Shown one piece after another: positions 1 through 4,603 of a stretch of DNA of 6,398 nucleotides; position 1 is the first letter of the stretch; every line of letters begins with the position of its first letter. A program made the translations under genes and the position numbers. The DNA is from DATJJW01 sp035491935 (GTDB lineage Bacteria; Pseudomonadota; Alphaproteobacteria; ATCC43930; CGMCC-115725), in contig DATJJW010000152.1 of assembly GCA_035491935.1 (NCBI GenBank), positions 1 to 6,398 of the forward strand. The letters are read 5' to 3'. Under the pieces are notes generated by a model. It searched no databases. It worked only from the letters and a program-made list of their open reading frames with translations, and was not told where the DNA came from.

Positions 1-150
1 ACCGACGTGCCGAAGATCGTCGACTGGTACATGGAGGGCAAGATCAACATCGACGATCTGATCACCCACACCATGCCGCTGGACAAGATCAATGACGGCT
101 TCGACCTGATGACGAAGGGCGAGTCGATCCGCAGCGTGGTCGTCTACTGA
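1..150 (+). CDS. frmA: S-(hydroxymethyl)glutathione dehydrogenase / class III alcohol dehydrogenase (C-terminal fragment)
   Basis: Open from base 1 and ending at TGA 148-150, this encodes the last 49 residues. The tail contains DLITHTMPLDKINDGFDLM and ends GESIRSVVVY, which is characteristic of class III (zinc-dependent, glutathione-dependent) alcohol dehydrogenases. In that family the enzyme oxidises S-(hydroxymethyl)glutathione, formed spontaneously from formaldehyde and glutathione, to S-formylglutathione using NAD+; it can also reduce S-nitrosoglutathione. The zinc ligands and most of the Rossmann fold lie upstream of the window and cannot be checked. The next gene is the hydrolase for its product, joined by a one-base overlap, which strongly supports the assignment. 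The symbol varies between organisms (adhC, adhI, flhA, frmA). Confidence 0.93.
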   Translation, partial: TDVPKIVDWYMEGKINIDDLITHTMPLDKINDGFDLMTKGESIRSVVVY

Positions 151-1007
151 TGGCGCTCACGACCCGATCGGAACAGCGTTGCTTCGGCGGGACGCAGGGT
201 TTCTACAGCCATGCCTCGTCCGAGACCGGCACGGAGATGCGCTTCGCCGTCTTCGTGCCGCCTCAGGCGATAGCGGCAAAGGCACCGGCGGCACGGGTTC
301 CCGTGCTCTATTACCTGGCCGGCCTGACCTGCACGGAGGAGACCTTCGTCATCAAGGCCGGGGCGCAGCGCGTGGCGGCGGAACTCGGGCTGATGCTGGT
401 CGCTTGCGACACCTCCCCACGCGGCCTGGATTTGCCCGGCGAAAACGATGAGTGGGATTTCGGCACGGGCGCGGGCTTCTATCTCGACGCCACGGTCGAG
501 CCCTGGTCCGGCCATTACCGCATGGGCAGCTACATCGCGCGCGAATTGCCGGATCTCATCGAGACGCATTTCCCGGCCGATGCCAGCCGGCGCGGTATCT
601 TCGGCCATTCCATGGGCGGTCATGGCGCACTGGTGACGGCGCTGAGGAACCCAGGGCGCTACCGATCGGTCTCGGCCTTCGCGCCGATCTCGAATCCGGT
701 TGCCGTGCCCTGGGGGCAGAAGGCGTTCTCGAACTATCTGGGTCCACAGCACAAGGACTGGGCCGAATATGACGCCAGCCTGCTGATGCGTCGCCAGCCC
801 CTGCCCTATCCCGTCCTGGTCGACCAGGGCGAACAGGACCAGTTCCTGGAAAATCAGCTCAAGCCTGAAGCGCTGGAGGCCGCCGCGGCCGGCAGCGGCC
901 AGAAGCTGACCCTGCGACGCCAGGCCGGCTACGACCATTCCTATTATTTCATCCAGAGCTTCATCGAAGACCATCTCCGCTGGCACGCGGAGCATCTGTC
1001 CGCTTAA
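150..1007 (+). CDS. fghA: S-formylglutathione hydrolase
   Basis: A 285-residue serine hydrolase of the esterase D family that hydrolyses S-formylglutathione to formate and glutathione, the second step of glutathione-dependent formaldehyde detoxification in the cytoplasm. Visible landmarks are the LAGLTCTEE segment with the conserved Cys61, the nucleophile elbow GHSMGG with Ser154, the acid in DQGEQDQFL (most likely Asp230), and the catalytic histidine in GYDHSYYF (His263). Length is normal for the family (about 275-300). ATG 150-152 shares its A with the preceding stop TGA 148-150, so translation is probably coupled to the dehydrogenase. The gene ends at TAA 1005-1007, 17 nt before a strong hairpin. 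The symbols fghA and frmB are both used. Confidence 0.96.
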   Translation: MALTTRSEQRCFGGTQGFYSHASSETGTEMRFAVFVPPQAIAAKAPAARVPVLYYLAGLTCTEETFVIKAGAQRVAAELGLMLVACDTSPRGLDLPGENDEWDFGTGAGFYLDATVEPWSGHYRMGSYIARELPDLIETHFPADASRRGIFGHSMGGHGALVTALRNPGRYRSVSAFAPISNPVAVPWGQKAFSNYLGPQHKDWAEYDASLLMRRQPLPYPVLVDQGEQDQFLENQLKPEALEAAAAGSGQKLTLRRQAGYDHSYYFIQSFIEDHLRWHAEHLSA

Positions 1008-1024
1008 AGCTTTTCGCGATTCAC

Positions 1025-1059
1025 CCTGGCAAATTGCAAGATTTTCGCAATTTGCCAGG
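1025..1059. terminator. Hairpin between convergent genes, copy 1 (likely bidirectional terminator)
   Basis: A perfect 13-bp inverted repeat: CCTGGCAAATTGC (1025-1037) and GCAATTTGCCAGG (1047-1059), with a 9-nt loop. It lies between fghA (plus strand, ends 1007) and the first HTH gene (minus strand, ends 1070), so it could stop transcription from both sides. No long T tract follows on either strand, so intrinsic termination is inferred rather than clear. A related hairpin sits in the same position after the second HTH gene. A role as a protein-binding inverted repeat is the alternative. Confidence 0.65.
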
Positions 1060-1069
1060 AATGACGAGC

Positions 1070-1330
1070 TTAGCGGAACCCGATCAGCGCCGGGAATTGG
1101 GCATGGGCCGAGCGGCCGCGATTCTCGAAAGGCTTGCCGCGCCGGGCCGCTTCGACGACCGCGGCCATGCGGCCGACGCTCTCCGGCATTTCAGTTTCTC
1201 CATTGAGATACCTGGCAATTGTCGCCCGTTTGCGGCCTAGATGCTCGGCCGCGGCGGAAATCGAAAGGTTCATCCGCTTCAGCCAAGCGGCAAGATCTTC
1301 GGCGGTGCTGATTTCGGCGAGACCGGACAT
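1070..1330 (-). CDS. Small XRE-like helix-turn-helix protein, copy 1
   Basis: An 86-residue protein with a predicted helix-turn-helix at about residues 22-44: helix SISAAAEHL, turn around Gly32, and a recognition helix RKRATIARYLNG. It resembles compact Cro/XRE-type DNA-binding domains with almost no extra domain. The tail after about residue 71 is variable. Residues 1-71 are about 85% identical (60 of 71) to the protein at 2995-3243, and most differences are conservative, so both copies look selected as proteins. It is transcribed divergently from the CMD-ECF41 operon, with 179 bp between the starts. A weak GAAGGG Shine-Dalgarno lies 8 nt before the ATG, inside one arm of a predicted hairpin. 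Its target is unknown; self-regulation or control of the adjacent sigma operon is an inference. Confidence 0.82.
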   Translation of the reverse strand: MSGLAEISTAEDLAAWLKRMNLSISAAAEHLGRKRATIARYLNGETEMPESVGRMAAVVEAARRGKPFENRGRSAHAQFPALIGFR

Positions 1331-1339
1331 GGTGGCATC

Positions 1340-1380
1340 CCTTCAAGATCCGGGGGGCCGGGATTGGCCCCTCTTGAAGG
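1340..1380 (-). promoter_or_regulatory. Predicted 5'-leader hairpin covering the HTH-1 ribosome binding site
   Basis: The arms are CCTTCAAGA (1340-1348) and TCTTGAAGG (1372-1380), a perfect 9-bp match. Inside is a second 6-bp pairing, GGGGCC (1354-1359) with GGCCCC (1366-1371), and a 6-nt loop. In the minus-strand transcript the distal arm contains the AAGG that would serve as Shine-Dalgarno for the ATG at 1330, so the fold would hide it. As DNA it is also a good inverted repeat and could be an operator. The second HTH copy has no equivalent. Confidence 0.5.
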
Positions 1381-1384
1381 TGCA

Positions 1385-1409
1385 GGTTGCAACCCGCTTG
1401 CCGACTCGC
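1385..1409 (-). promoter_or_regulatory. Conserved upstream block of HTH copy 1, with palindrome GGTTGCAACC
   Basis: Positions 1386-1409 match 3298-3321 at 21 of 24 bases. The blocks end 55 and 54 nt from the respective HTH start codons. The block contains the 10-bp palindrome GGTTGCAACC (1385-1394), with a GGCAAG segment beside it. Conservation at fixed distance, while the leader in between has diverged, suggests a promoter or operator. No convincing -35/-10 pair was identified. Confidence 0.45.
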
Positions 1410-1446
1410 TTGGCTTCGACAAAAAATCCGAAAAATTGCGTGCCCA

Positions 1447-1473
1447 TGTCACAGTGGGTGTTTCTGCCTCGTC
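1447..1473 (+). promoter_or_regulatory. ECF41-type promoter of the CMD-sigma operon
   Basis: TGTCACA (1447-1453), a 16-nt spacer, and CGTC (1470-1473). This is the -35/-10 arrangement reported for ECF41 sigma factors, as I recall it from work on the Bacillus licheniformis and Rhodobacter sphaeroides members. Transcription would begin near 1480, giving a leader of about 30 nt before ATG 1510. The operon it precedes encodes an ECF41 sigma factor, so the site implies positive autoregulation. The inverted repeat CACAGTG (1450-1456) / CACTGTG (1489-1495) spans the site and overlaps the -35 element. Confidence 0.78.
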
Positions 1474-1509
1474 CTGTCCTCATGTGATCACTGTGGAAAG
1501 GAGTACCCC

Positions 1510-1977
1510 ATGAAACCGAGACTGGATGCCGGAAAGGCCCACGGCCCGGTGATGCAGGCGATGCTGACGCTGGAGACCAAGCTGCGCGACAGCGGGCTGG
1601 AGAACAGGCTCTTCGAGCTGGTGAAGATCCGCGCCTCGCAGATCAATGGCTGCGCCTACTGCATCCATATGCACACCAGGGACGCCCGCGCCGCCGGCGA
1701 GACAGAGGAACGCATCTATCTGCTCGACGCCTGGCATGAGGCACCGTGCTACACCCCGCGTGAGCGGGCGGCGCTGGCCTGGACCGAGGCGCTGACCCGC
1801 ATCGCCGACACCCATGCGCCGGATGCCGATTACGCGGGGATCGCCGAACACTTCTCCGAAAAGGATCAAGTGACGCTCACCGCGCTGATCGGCATGATCA
1901 ACAGCTGGAACCGCCTCGCCATCGGCTTCCGTATGGTCCCGCCGGTCGCGGCCCCGAAGGCGCAGACGGCGGCATGA
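1510..1977 (+). CDS. AhpD-like carboxymuconolactone decarboxylase (CMD) family protein
   Basis: A 155-residue all-helical CMD-family protein with the AhpD core signature NGCAYCIHMHTRDAR. Cys48 and Cys51 form the CxxC redox pair and His55 follows, as in alkylhydroperoxidase-type members; Glu36 lies in the preceding FELVKIRAS helix. Family members range from decarboxylases to peroxidases, and the CxxC favours a thiol-dependent peroxide or redox role over true decarboxylation; the substrate cannot be read from sequence. The start at ATG 1510 is preceded by AAAGGAG (1497-1503) at 6-nt spacing; an upstream TTG extension lacks family similarity and would cross the promoter. The stop overlaps the sigma gene start by 4 bases. 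CMD proteins are a known genomic partner and target of ECF41 sigma factors. Confidence 0.92.
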   Translation: MKPRLDAGKAHGPVMQAMLTLETKLRDSGLENRLFELVKIRASQINGCAYCIHMHTRDARAAGETEERIYLLDAWHEAPCYTPRERAALAWTEALTRIADTHAPDADYAGIAEHFSEKDQVTLTALIGMINSWNRLAIGFRMVPPVAAPKAQTAA

Positions 1978-2906
1978 ATGACGAGACGGCGGCGGTCGCG
2001 TTCGAGCGGCTGCGGCCGAGGCTCACGCGATTGTCCTATCGCATGCTGGGCTCGCTAGCCGAGGCGGAAGACATCGTGCAGAACGCGTATCTGCGTTGGC
2101 GCGATGTCGATCCCACGACCGTACGCGAGCCCACGGCCTATCTCGTCCGCACCGTGACGCGCCTGTGCCTCGACCAGAAGAAGTCGGCACGGGCGCGGCG
2201 CGAGACCTATATCGGCCCGTGGCTGCCCGAACCGCTGATCGAGCATCCGATGCAGGAGGCACTCGACGCGGACGCGCTGACATTGACCCTGATGCTGGCG
2301 CTCGAAAGCCTGTCGCCATTGGAGCGCGCGGCCTTCCTGCTGCACGACATCTTCGACCGGTCCTTCGATGAAGTGGCCGAGGCGCTTGGCCGCGATCCTG
2401 CGGCCTGCCGGCAATTGGCGGCGCGCGCCCGCACCCATATCCGCGCCCAGCGACCGCGCTTCAAACTGGAGCGTGACCGTGGCGCGGCATTGGCCAAGGC
2501 ATTCTTCGACGCCTCCTCTACCGGCGATGTCGCAGGGCTGCAGGCGCTGCTGGCCTCCGATGCCGTGGTCTATTCCGATGGCGGCGGCAAGGCGCCGGCC
2601 ACGATCAACCCGATCTTCGGGCTGGAGAAGATCGCCCGTCTCTATGCCGGCCTTGCGGTGAAGCAGGCGGTCGAGGAGACGTCCATCTTGCTGCGGCTTG
2701 TGTGGATCGACGGTCTACCAGGCTTCGTCGCCCGCGACCGCTGGGGCATCCTGTACACGACCGCGCTCGACATCGAGGATGGGCGGGTCGTGGCGATCTA
2801 TACCATGCGCAACCCGGACAAGCTGGACCGGGTCGCGGCCCTATTGGATAGCGTCCCGCCGGAAGACGGGGTGGTCCCCATCCAGGGTAGCGGGACTTTG
2901 CATTAA
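1974..2906 (+). CDS. ECF41-family RNA polymerase sigma factor with fused SnoaL-like regulatory domain
   Basis: A 310-residue extracytoplasmic-function sigma factor. Region 2 is at about residues 10-75 (SYRMLGSLAEAEDIVQNAYLRW), region 4 at about 100-157 (LSPLERAAFLLHDIF followed by a helix-turn-helix), and a SnoaL/NTF2-like domain at about 168-285. The ECF41 hallmarks are present: WLPEP (83-87) in the linker, DGGGK (202-206), and NPDKL (280-284) near the C-terminus. Known members lack a classical anti-sigma factor, and the C-terminal extension both supports and restrains activity. ATG 1974 overlaps the CMD stop (ATGA), indicating coupled translation. The gene is unusually close to its targets: its own promoter motif lies at 1447-1473. 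The inducing signal is unknown. The stop codon falls in the first copy of an 18-bp tandem repeat. Confidence 0.95.
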   Translation: MNDETAAVAFERLRPRLTRLSYRMLGSLAEAEDIVQNAYLRWRDVDPTTVREPTAYLVRTVTRLCLDQKKSARARRETYIGPWLPEPLIEHPMQEALDADALTLTLMLALESLSPLERAAFLLHDIFDRSFDEVAEALGRDPAACRQLAARARTHIRAQRPRFKLERDRGAALAKAFFDASSTGDVAGLQALLASDAVVYSDGGGKAPATINPIFGLEKIARLYAGLAVKQAVEETSILLRLVWIDGLPGFVARDRWGILYTTALDIEDGRVVAIYTMRNPDKLDRVAALLDSVPPEDGVVPIQGSGTLH

Positions 2907-2942
2907 GTTAGTCCCGGGCATTAAGTTAGTCCCGGGCATTAA
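2901..2942 (+). repeat. 18-bp tandem duplication over the sigma factor stop codon
   Basis: The unit CATTAAGTTAGTCCCGGG occurs perfectly at 2901-2918 and 2919-2936, followed by a partial third copy CATTAA (2937-2942). The first copy supplies the final His codon and TAA stop of the sigma gene. CGGGACT (2891-2897) can pair with AGTCCCG in the first unit (2910-2916) or the second (2928-2934), so alternative hairpins are possible. Perfect identity suggests a recent slippage duplication. Confidence 0.9.
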
Positions 2943-2946
2943 ACCG

Positions 2947-2982
2947 CCTGGCAAAACGCAAGGATTTTTGCATTTTGCCAGG
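2947..2982. terminator. Hairpin between convergent genes, copy 2 (likely bidirectional terminator)
   Basis: CCTGGCAAAA (2947-2956) pairs with TTTTGCCAGG (2973-2982). One mismatch follows, then an inner 4-bp stem GCAA/TTGC and a 6-nt loop. On the plus strand ATTTT (2984-2988) follows closely, which makes it a reasonable intrinsic terminator for the sigma operon; on the minus strand it lies 12 nt past the HTH-2 stop. Its core CCTGGCAAA is shared with the hairpin at 1025-1059. Confidence 0.7.
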
Positions 2983-2994
2983 GATTTTCGCGGA

Positions 2995-3243
2995 TCACCG
3001 GAAGGCCATGGTCGGGGCGACGATGCGGCGCCGGCTCTCGAAAGGCTTGCCGTGGCGGGCGGCCTCGATGACTGCGGCCATGCGGCCGACGCTCTCCGGC
3101 AGATCGCTCTCACCATTGATATACCTGGCAATTGTCGCGCGTTTGCGGCCGAGATGATCGGCTGCGGCCGACACCGACAGGTTCATCCGCTTGAGCCAAG
3201 CGGCGAGATCTTCGGCGGTGCTGATATCGACGAGACCGGACAT
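2995..3243 (-). CDS. Small XRE-like helix-turn-helix protein, copy 2
   Basis: An 82-residue paralogue of the protein at 1070-1330, with the same helix-turn-helix (SVSAAADHL, turn at Gly32, RKRATIARYING). The recognition helix is identical up to a Leu/Ile change at residue 42, so both probably read similar DNA sites. The C-terminal ends differ completely after about residue 71. A clean Shine-Dalgarno, AGGAGA, precedes the ATG by about 7 nt, unlike copy 1, so copy 2 may be translated more freely. It ends 12 nt before the convergent hairpin. The DUF167 gene lies 97 nt upstream on the same strand, so read-through from that operon is possible, but the conserved block at 3298-3321 suggests its own control. 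Function beyond DNA binding is unknown. Confidence 0.83.
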   Translation of the reverse strand: MSGLVDISTAEDLAAWLKRMNLSVSAAADHLGRKRATIARYINGESDLPESVGRMAAVIEAARHGKPFESRRRIVAPTMAFR

Positions 3244-3297
3244 GGGCTTTCTCCTGGCTGATCCACGGGACCGTTTGGGCCGTTTCTATCCAGGGAT

Positions 3298-3321
3298 GTT
3301 GCAACCGCCTTGCCAACTCGC
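3298..3321 (-). promoter_or_regulatory. Conserved upstream block of HTH copy 2, with palindrome GTTGCAAC
   Basis: Matches 1386-1409 at 21 of 24 bases and lies 54 nt upstream of the HTH-2 start. It contains the 8-bp palindrome GTTGCAAC (3298-3305), with GGCAAG adjacent on the minus strand. Likely a shared operator or part of the promoter; a TTGGCA on the minus strand could be a -35, but no good -10 is visible. Confidence 0.45.
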
Positions 3322-3340
3322 GGACCGTGCCAGCCGGAAC

Positions 3341-3679
3341 TCAACCGGGCTTGTTCACCCACGCCTCTAGCCGGGCCAGGATCGTTGCCGGATCGCCGGC
3401 CAGATGCAGCAGCTTGAGCCGTGCGGTCTCGCCGGAGCGGATCGCGACATCGGCCTTGCGCAAACCCAACACCTCGGCCAGCAACGCCATCAGCGCCTTG
3501 TTGGCGGCCCCCTCGACCGGAGGGGCGGCCAGGTGGATCTGCAATGCGGGACGGCCATCGGCACCGGTGACGATGCCGTCGAGCCCATTGCGGCCGGCCC
3601 GCGGCGTCAGGCGCACGGCCAATCGCACGCCGCCCTCGACGGATTGATAGGGTCTGGCTTGGGAAGGCTGCCCGCTCAA
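3341..3679 (-). CDS. DUF167 (YggU-family) protein
   Basis: A 112-residue protein whose core shows the DUF167 pattern: VRLTPRAGRNGLDGI (residues 22-36), LQIHLAAPPVEGAANKAL (46-63, with the signature APPVEGAAN), and an IRSGETARLKLLHL stretch (80-93). The family is small, widespread and of unknown biochemical function. I place the start at TTG 3679, which overlaps the upstream hydrolase stop by 4 bases (TTGA) and keeps the family's N-terminal strand; there is no ATG after the hydrolase stop that would preserve it. An internal GTG (codon 18) would remove part of the first strand. Coupling to the hydrolase suggests joint expression. In many proteobacteria this family sits beside yggT, which is absent here. 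Confidence 0.85.
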   Translation of the reverse strand: MSGQPSQARPYQSVEGGVRLAVRLTPRAGRNGLDGIVTGADGRPALQIHLAAPPVEGAANKALMALLAEVLGLRKADVAIRSGETARLKLLHLAGDPATILARLEAWVNKPG

Positions 3680-4398
3680 CCCGCCAGCCATTCGGCCATG
3701 GCGGCGCTGACCGCCGCCGGCTGCTCCAGCGGCGCCACATGGCCAGCGCCCTCGATCAGGACGAAGCGCGCACCCGGTACGGCCGCGGCCATCTCGCGGC
3801 CGGCCTCCGGCGGCGTACGCTGATCGGCATCGCCGGTCATGACCAGGGTCGGAACCTTGATGCCCGGCAGCAGCGGACGGCTGTCGGGACGCGACAGGAT
3901 GGCGTGCTGCTGGCGGATGAAGCCTTCGCGGCCGATCTTCTCGGCCATCTCCATCAGCAGCGGGCCGACCGGTGCCGCCAGCGGATCGGATGCGACCAGG
4001 TCCGGATGCAGGAGCTGCGGCAGCAGGCGCGGCGTGATGCCTTTGAAGGTGCCGCCGCGTGCCAGGCTGATCAGCCCTTGGCGCAACCGCACCTGATCGG
4101 CGGCATCCGGCCTGGCCATGGTATCGATCAGCGCCAGCTTCATCACCCGTTCCGGCGCCTGGCGCATGATCTCGAAGGCGGTGTAGCCGCCCATGGAAAA
4201 GCCGGCCAGCGCGAAGCGTTCGGGCGCCTTGGCCAGTACCGAGGCCGCGAGATCCGAGACATTGTCGGCCGCCGTCAGGTCGCCCACGGTGATGCCGGTC
4301 GGCCCCGGCGGCACCAGGGCCGAAAGCGCCGTGCGCTGATACTGCCACAGTCTCTCATCGCAGAGCAGGCCGGGCAGCAGGACCAGCGGCAAAGTCAT
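3676..4398 (-). CDS. Alpha/beta hydrolase
   Basis: A 240-residue alpha/beta-hydrolase fold protein. Near the N-terminus VLLPGLLCDERLW supplies the oxyanion-hole region. The nucleophile elbow GFSMGG carries Ser68, the acid is most likely Asp192 in GDADQRTPP, and the histidine is His220 in EGAGHVAPLEQP. Length and order fit small esterase/lactonase/epoxide-hydrolase-like members; the lid segment (about residues 95-165) is not diagnostic, so the substrate is unknown. No signal peptide is seen, so it should be cytoplasmic. ATG 4396-4398 is preceded on the minus strand by GGAGAA at 8-nt spacing; the longer open frame back to 4563 has no hydrolase similarity. It is divergent from the DEAD-box helicase and coupled to the DUF167 gene. 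Confidence 0.9.
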   Translation of the reverse strand: MTLPLVLLPGLLCDERLWQYQRTALSALVPPGPTGITVGDLTAADNVSDLAASVLAKAPERFALAGFSMGGYTAFEIMRQAPERVMKLALIDTMARPDAADQVRLRQGLISLARGGTFKGITPRLLPQLLHPDLVASDPLAAPVGPLLMEMAEKIGREGFIRQQHAILSRPDSRPLLPGIKVPTLVMTGDADQRTPPEAGREMAAAVPGARFVLIEGAGHVAPLEQPAAVSAAMAEWLAG

Positions 4399-4479
4399 TA
4401 AGGCTTCTCCAGCGAAAGGAACTGCGGCGACACCGTTAACATGTGCTTGTGACTTGTTGTGGAAATACATCGCCCCCGT

Positions 4480-4491
4480 GGCATGCATGCC
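4480..4491. promoter_or_regulatory. 12-bp perfect palindrome in the hydrolase/helicase divergent region
   Basis: GGCATGCATGCC is a perfect palindrome midway between the two divergent starts. On the minus strand a TTGTCA (4497-4492) borders it directly, so it could sit between the elements of the hydrolase promoter as an operator. No convincing -10 is seen, so the role is inferred. Confidence 0.3.
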
Positions 4492-4512
4492 TGACAACCG
4501 CCAAATCGGCCG

Positions 4513-4584
4513 ATTGTCCTTTGACAATGGGATGATTTGGATCGATGTAGTGCGGTATCGCAAATTGTTCCCTTTAGGGACAAT
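4513..4584 (+). promoter_or_regulatory. Helicase promoter/leader with two related inverted repeats
   Basis: Two inverted repeats share the half-site ATTGT/ACAAT. The first is ATTGTC (4513-4518), cttt, GACAAT (4523-4528). The second is ATTGTTCCC (4564-4572), ttta, GGGACAAT (4577-4584), with one extra T in the left arm. Their centres are about 54 bp apart. The right arm of the first overlaps a perfect TTGACA (4521-4526), a candidate -35, although the matching -10 is unclear. They could be paired operators or RNA hairpins in the leader; the second ends 19 nt before the proposed TTG start. Confidence 0.45.
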
Positions 4585-4603
4585 AGGACGAACCGGAAAT
4601 CCA

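Larger units (their letters stand above)
1025..1409 (-). repeat. Direct-repeat module, copy 1 (hairpin + HTH gene + upstream block)
   Basis: This roughly 385-bp stretch recurs at 2947-3321 in the same orientation and with the same internal order: hairpin, HTH gene, upstream 24-nt block. Similarity is strongest through the HTH coding region, clear in the upstream block and hairpin core, and lost in the 3' end of the gene and in the 5' leader. The two copies flank the CMD-ECF41 operon. No target-site duplication or transposase accompanies them. Confidence 0.75.
2947..3321 (-). repeat. Direct-repeat module, copy 2 (hairpin + HTH gene + upstream block)
   Basis: Second copy of the module described at 1025-1409, about 375 bp long, in direct orientation. 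The copies enclose the CMD-ECF41 operon, so homologous recombination between them could delete it. Confidence 0.75.

Noticed and set aside
144..995. Long minus-strand open frame (283 codons) opposite S-formylglutathione hydrolase
   Set aside because: It is an antisense shadow in GC-rich coding DNA. The plus-strand frame has a clear esterase fold with a complete catalytic triad, while the antisense translation has no recognisable motif.
1387..1509. TTG-initiated N-terminal extension of the CMD protein
   Set aside because: It would cross the ECF41 promoter and has no family similarity; ATG 1510 has an excellent Shine-Dalgarno.
1331..1509. Possible small RNA or riboswitch in the HTH-1/CMD gap
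   Set aside because: The structure visible is explained by a leader hairpin on one strand and the ECF41 promoter on the other; no known riboswitch motif was recognised.
2698..3261. 187-codon plus-strand open frame running from the sigma gene across HTH copy 2
   Set aside because: It is out of frame with the sigma factor and antisense to the HTH gene. Its resemblance to the plus-strand frame near 1034-1240 only reflects DNA similarity of the two HTH modules.
3680..4348. Upstream extension of the DUF167 frame (335-codon open frame from 4348)
   Set aside because: This part overlaps the alpha/beta hydrolase in another frame; only the last 112 codons resemble the DUF167 family.
4399..4563. Upstream extension of the hydrolase frame
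   Set aside because: It covers the divergent control region and lacks hydrolase similarity; ATG 4398 has a good Shine-Dalgarno and starts at the conserved first strand.
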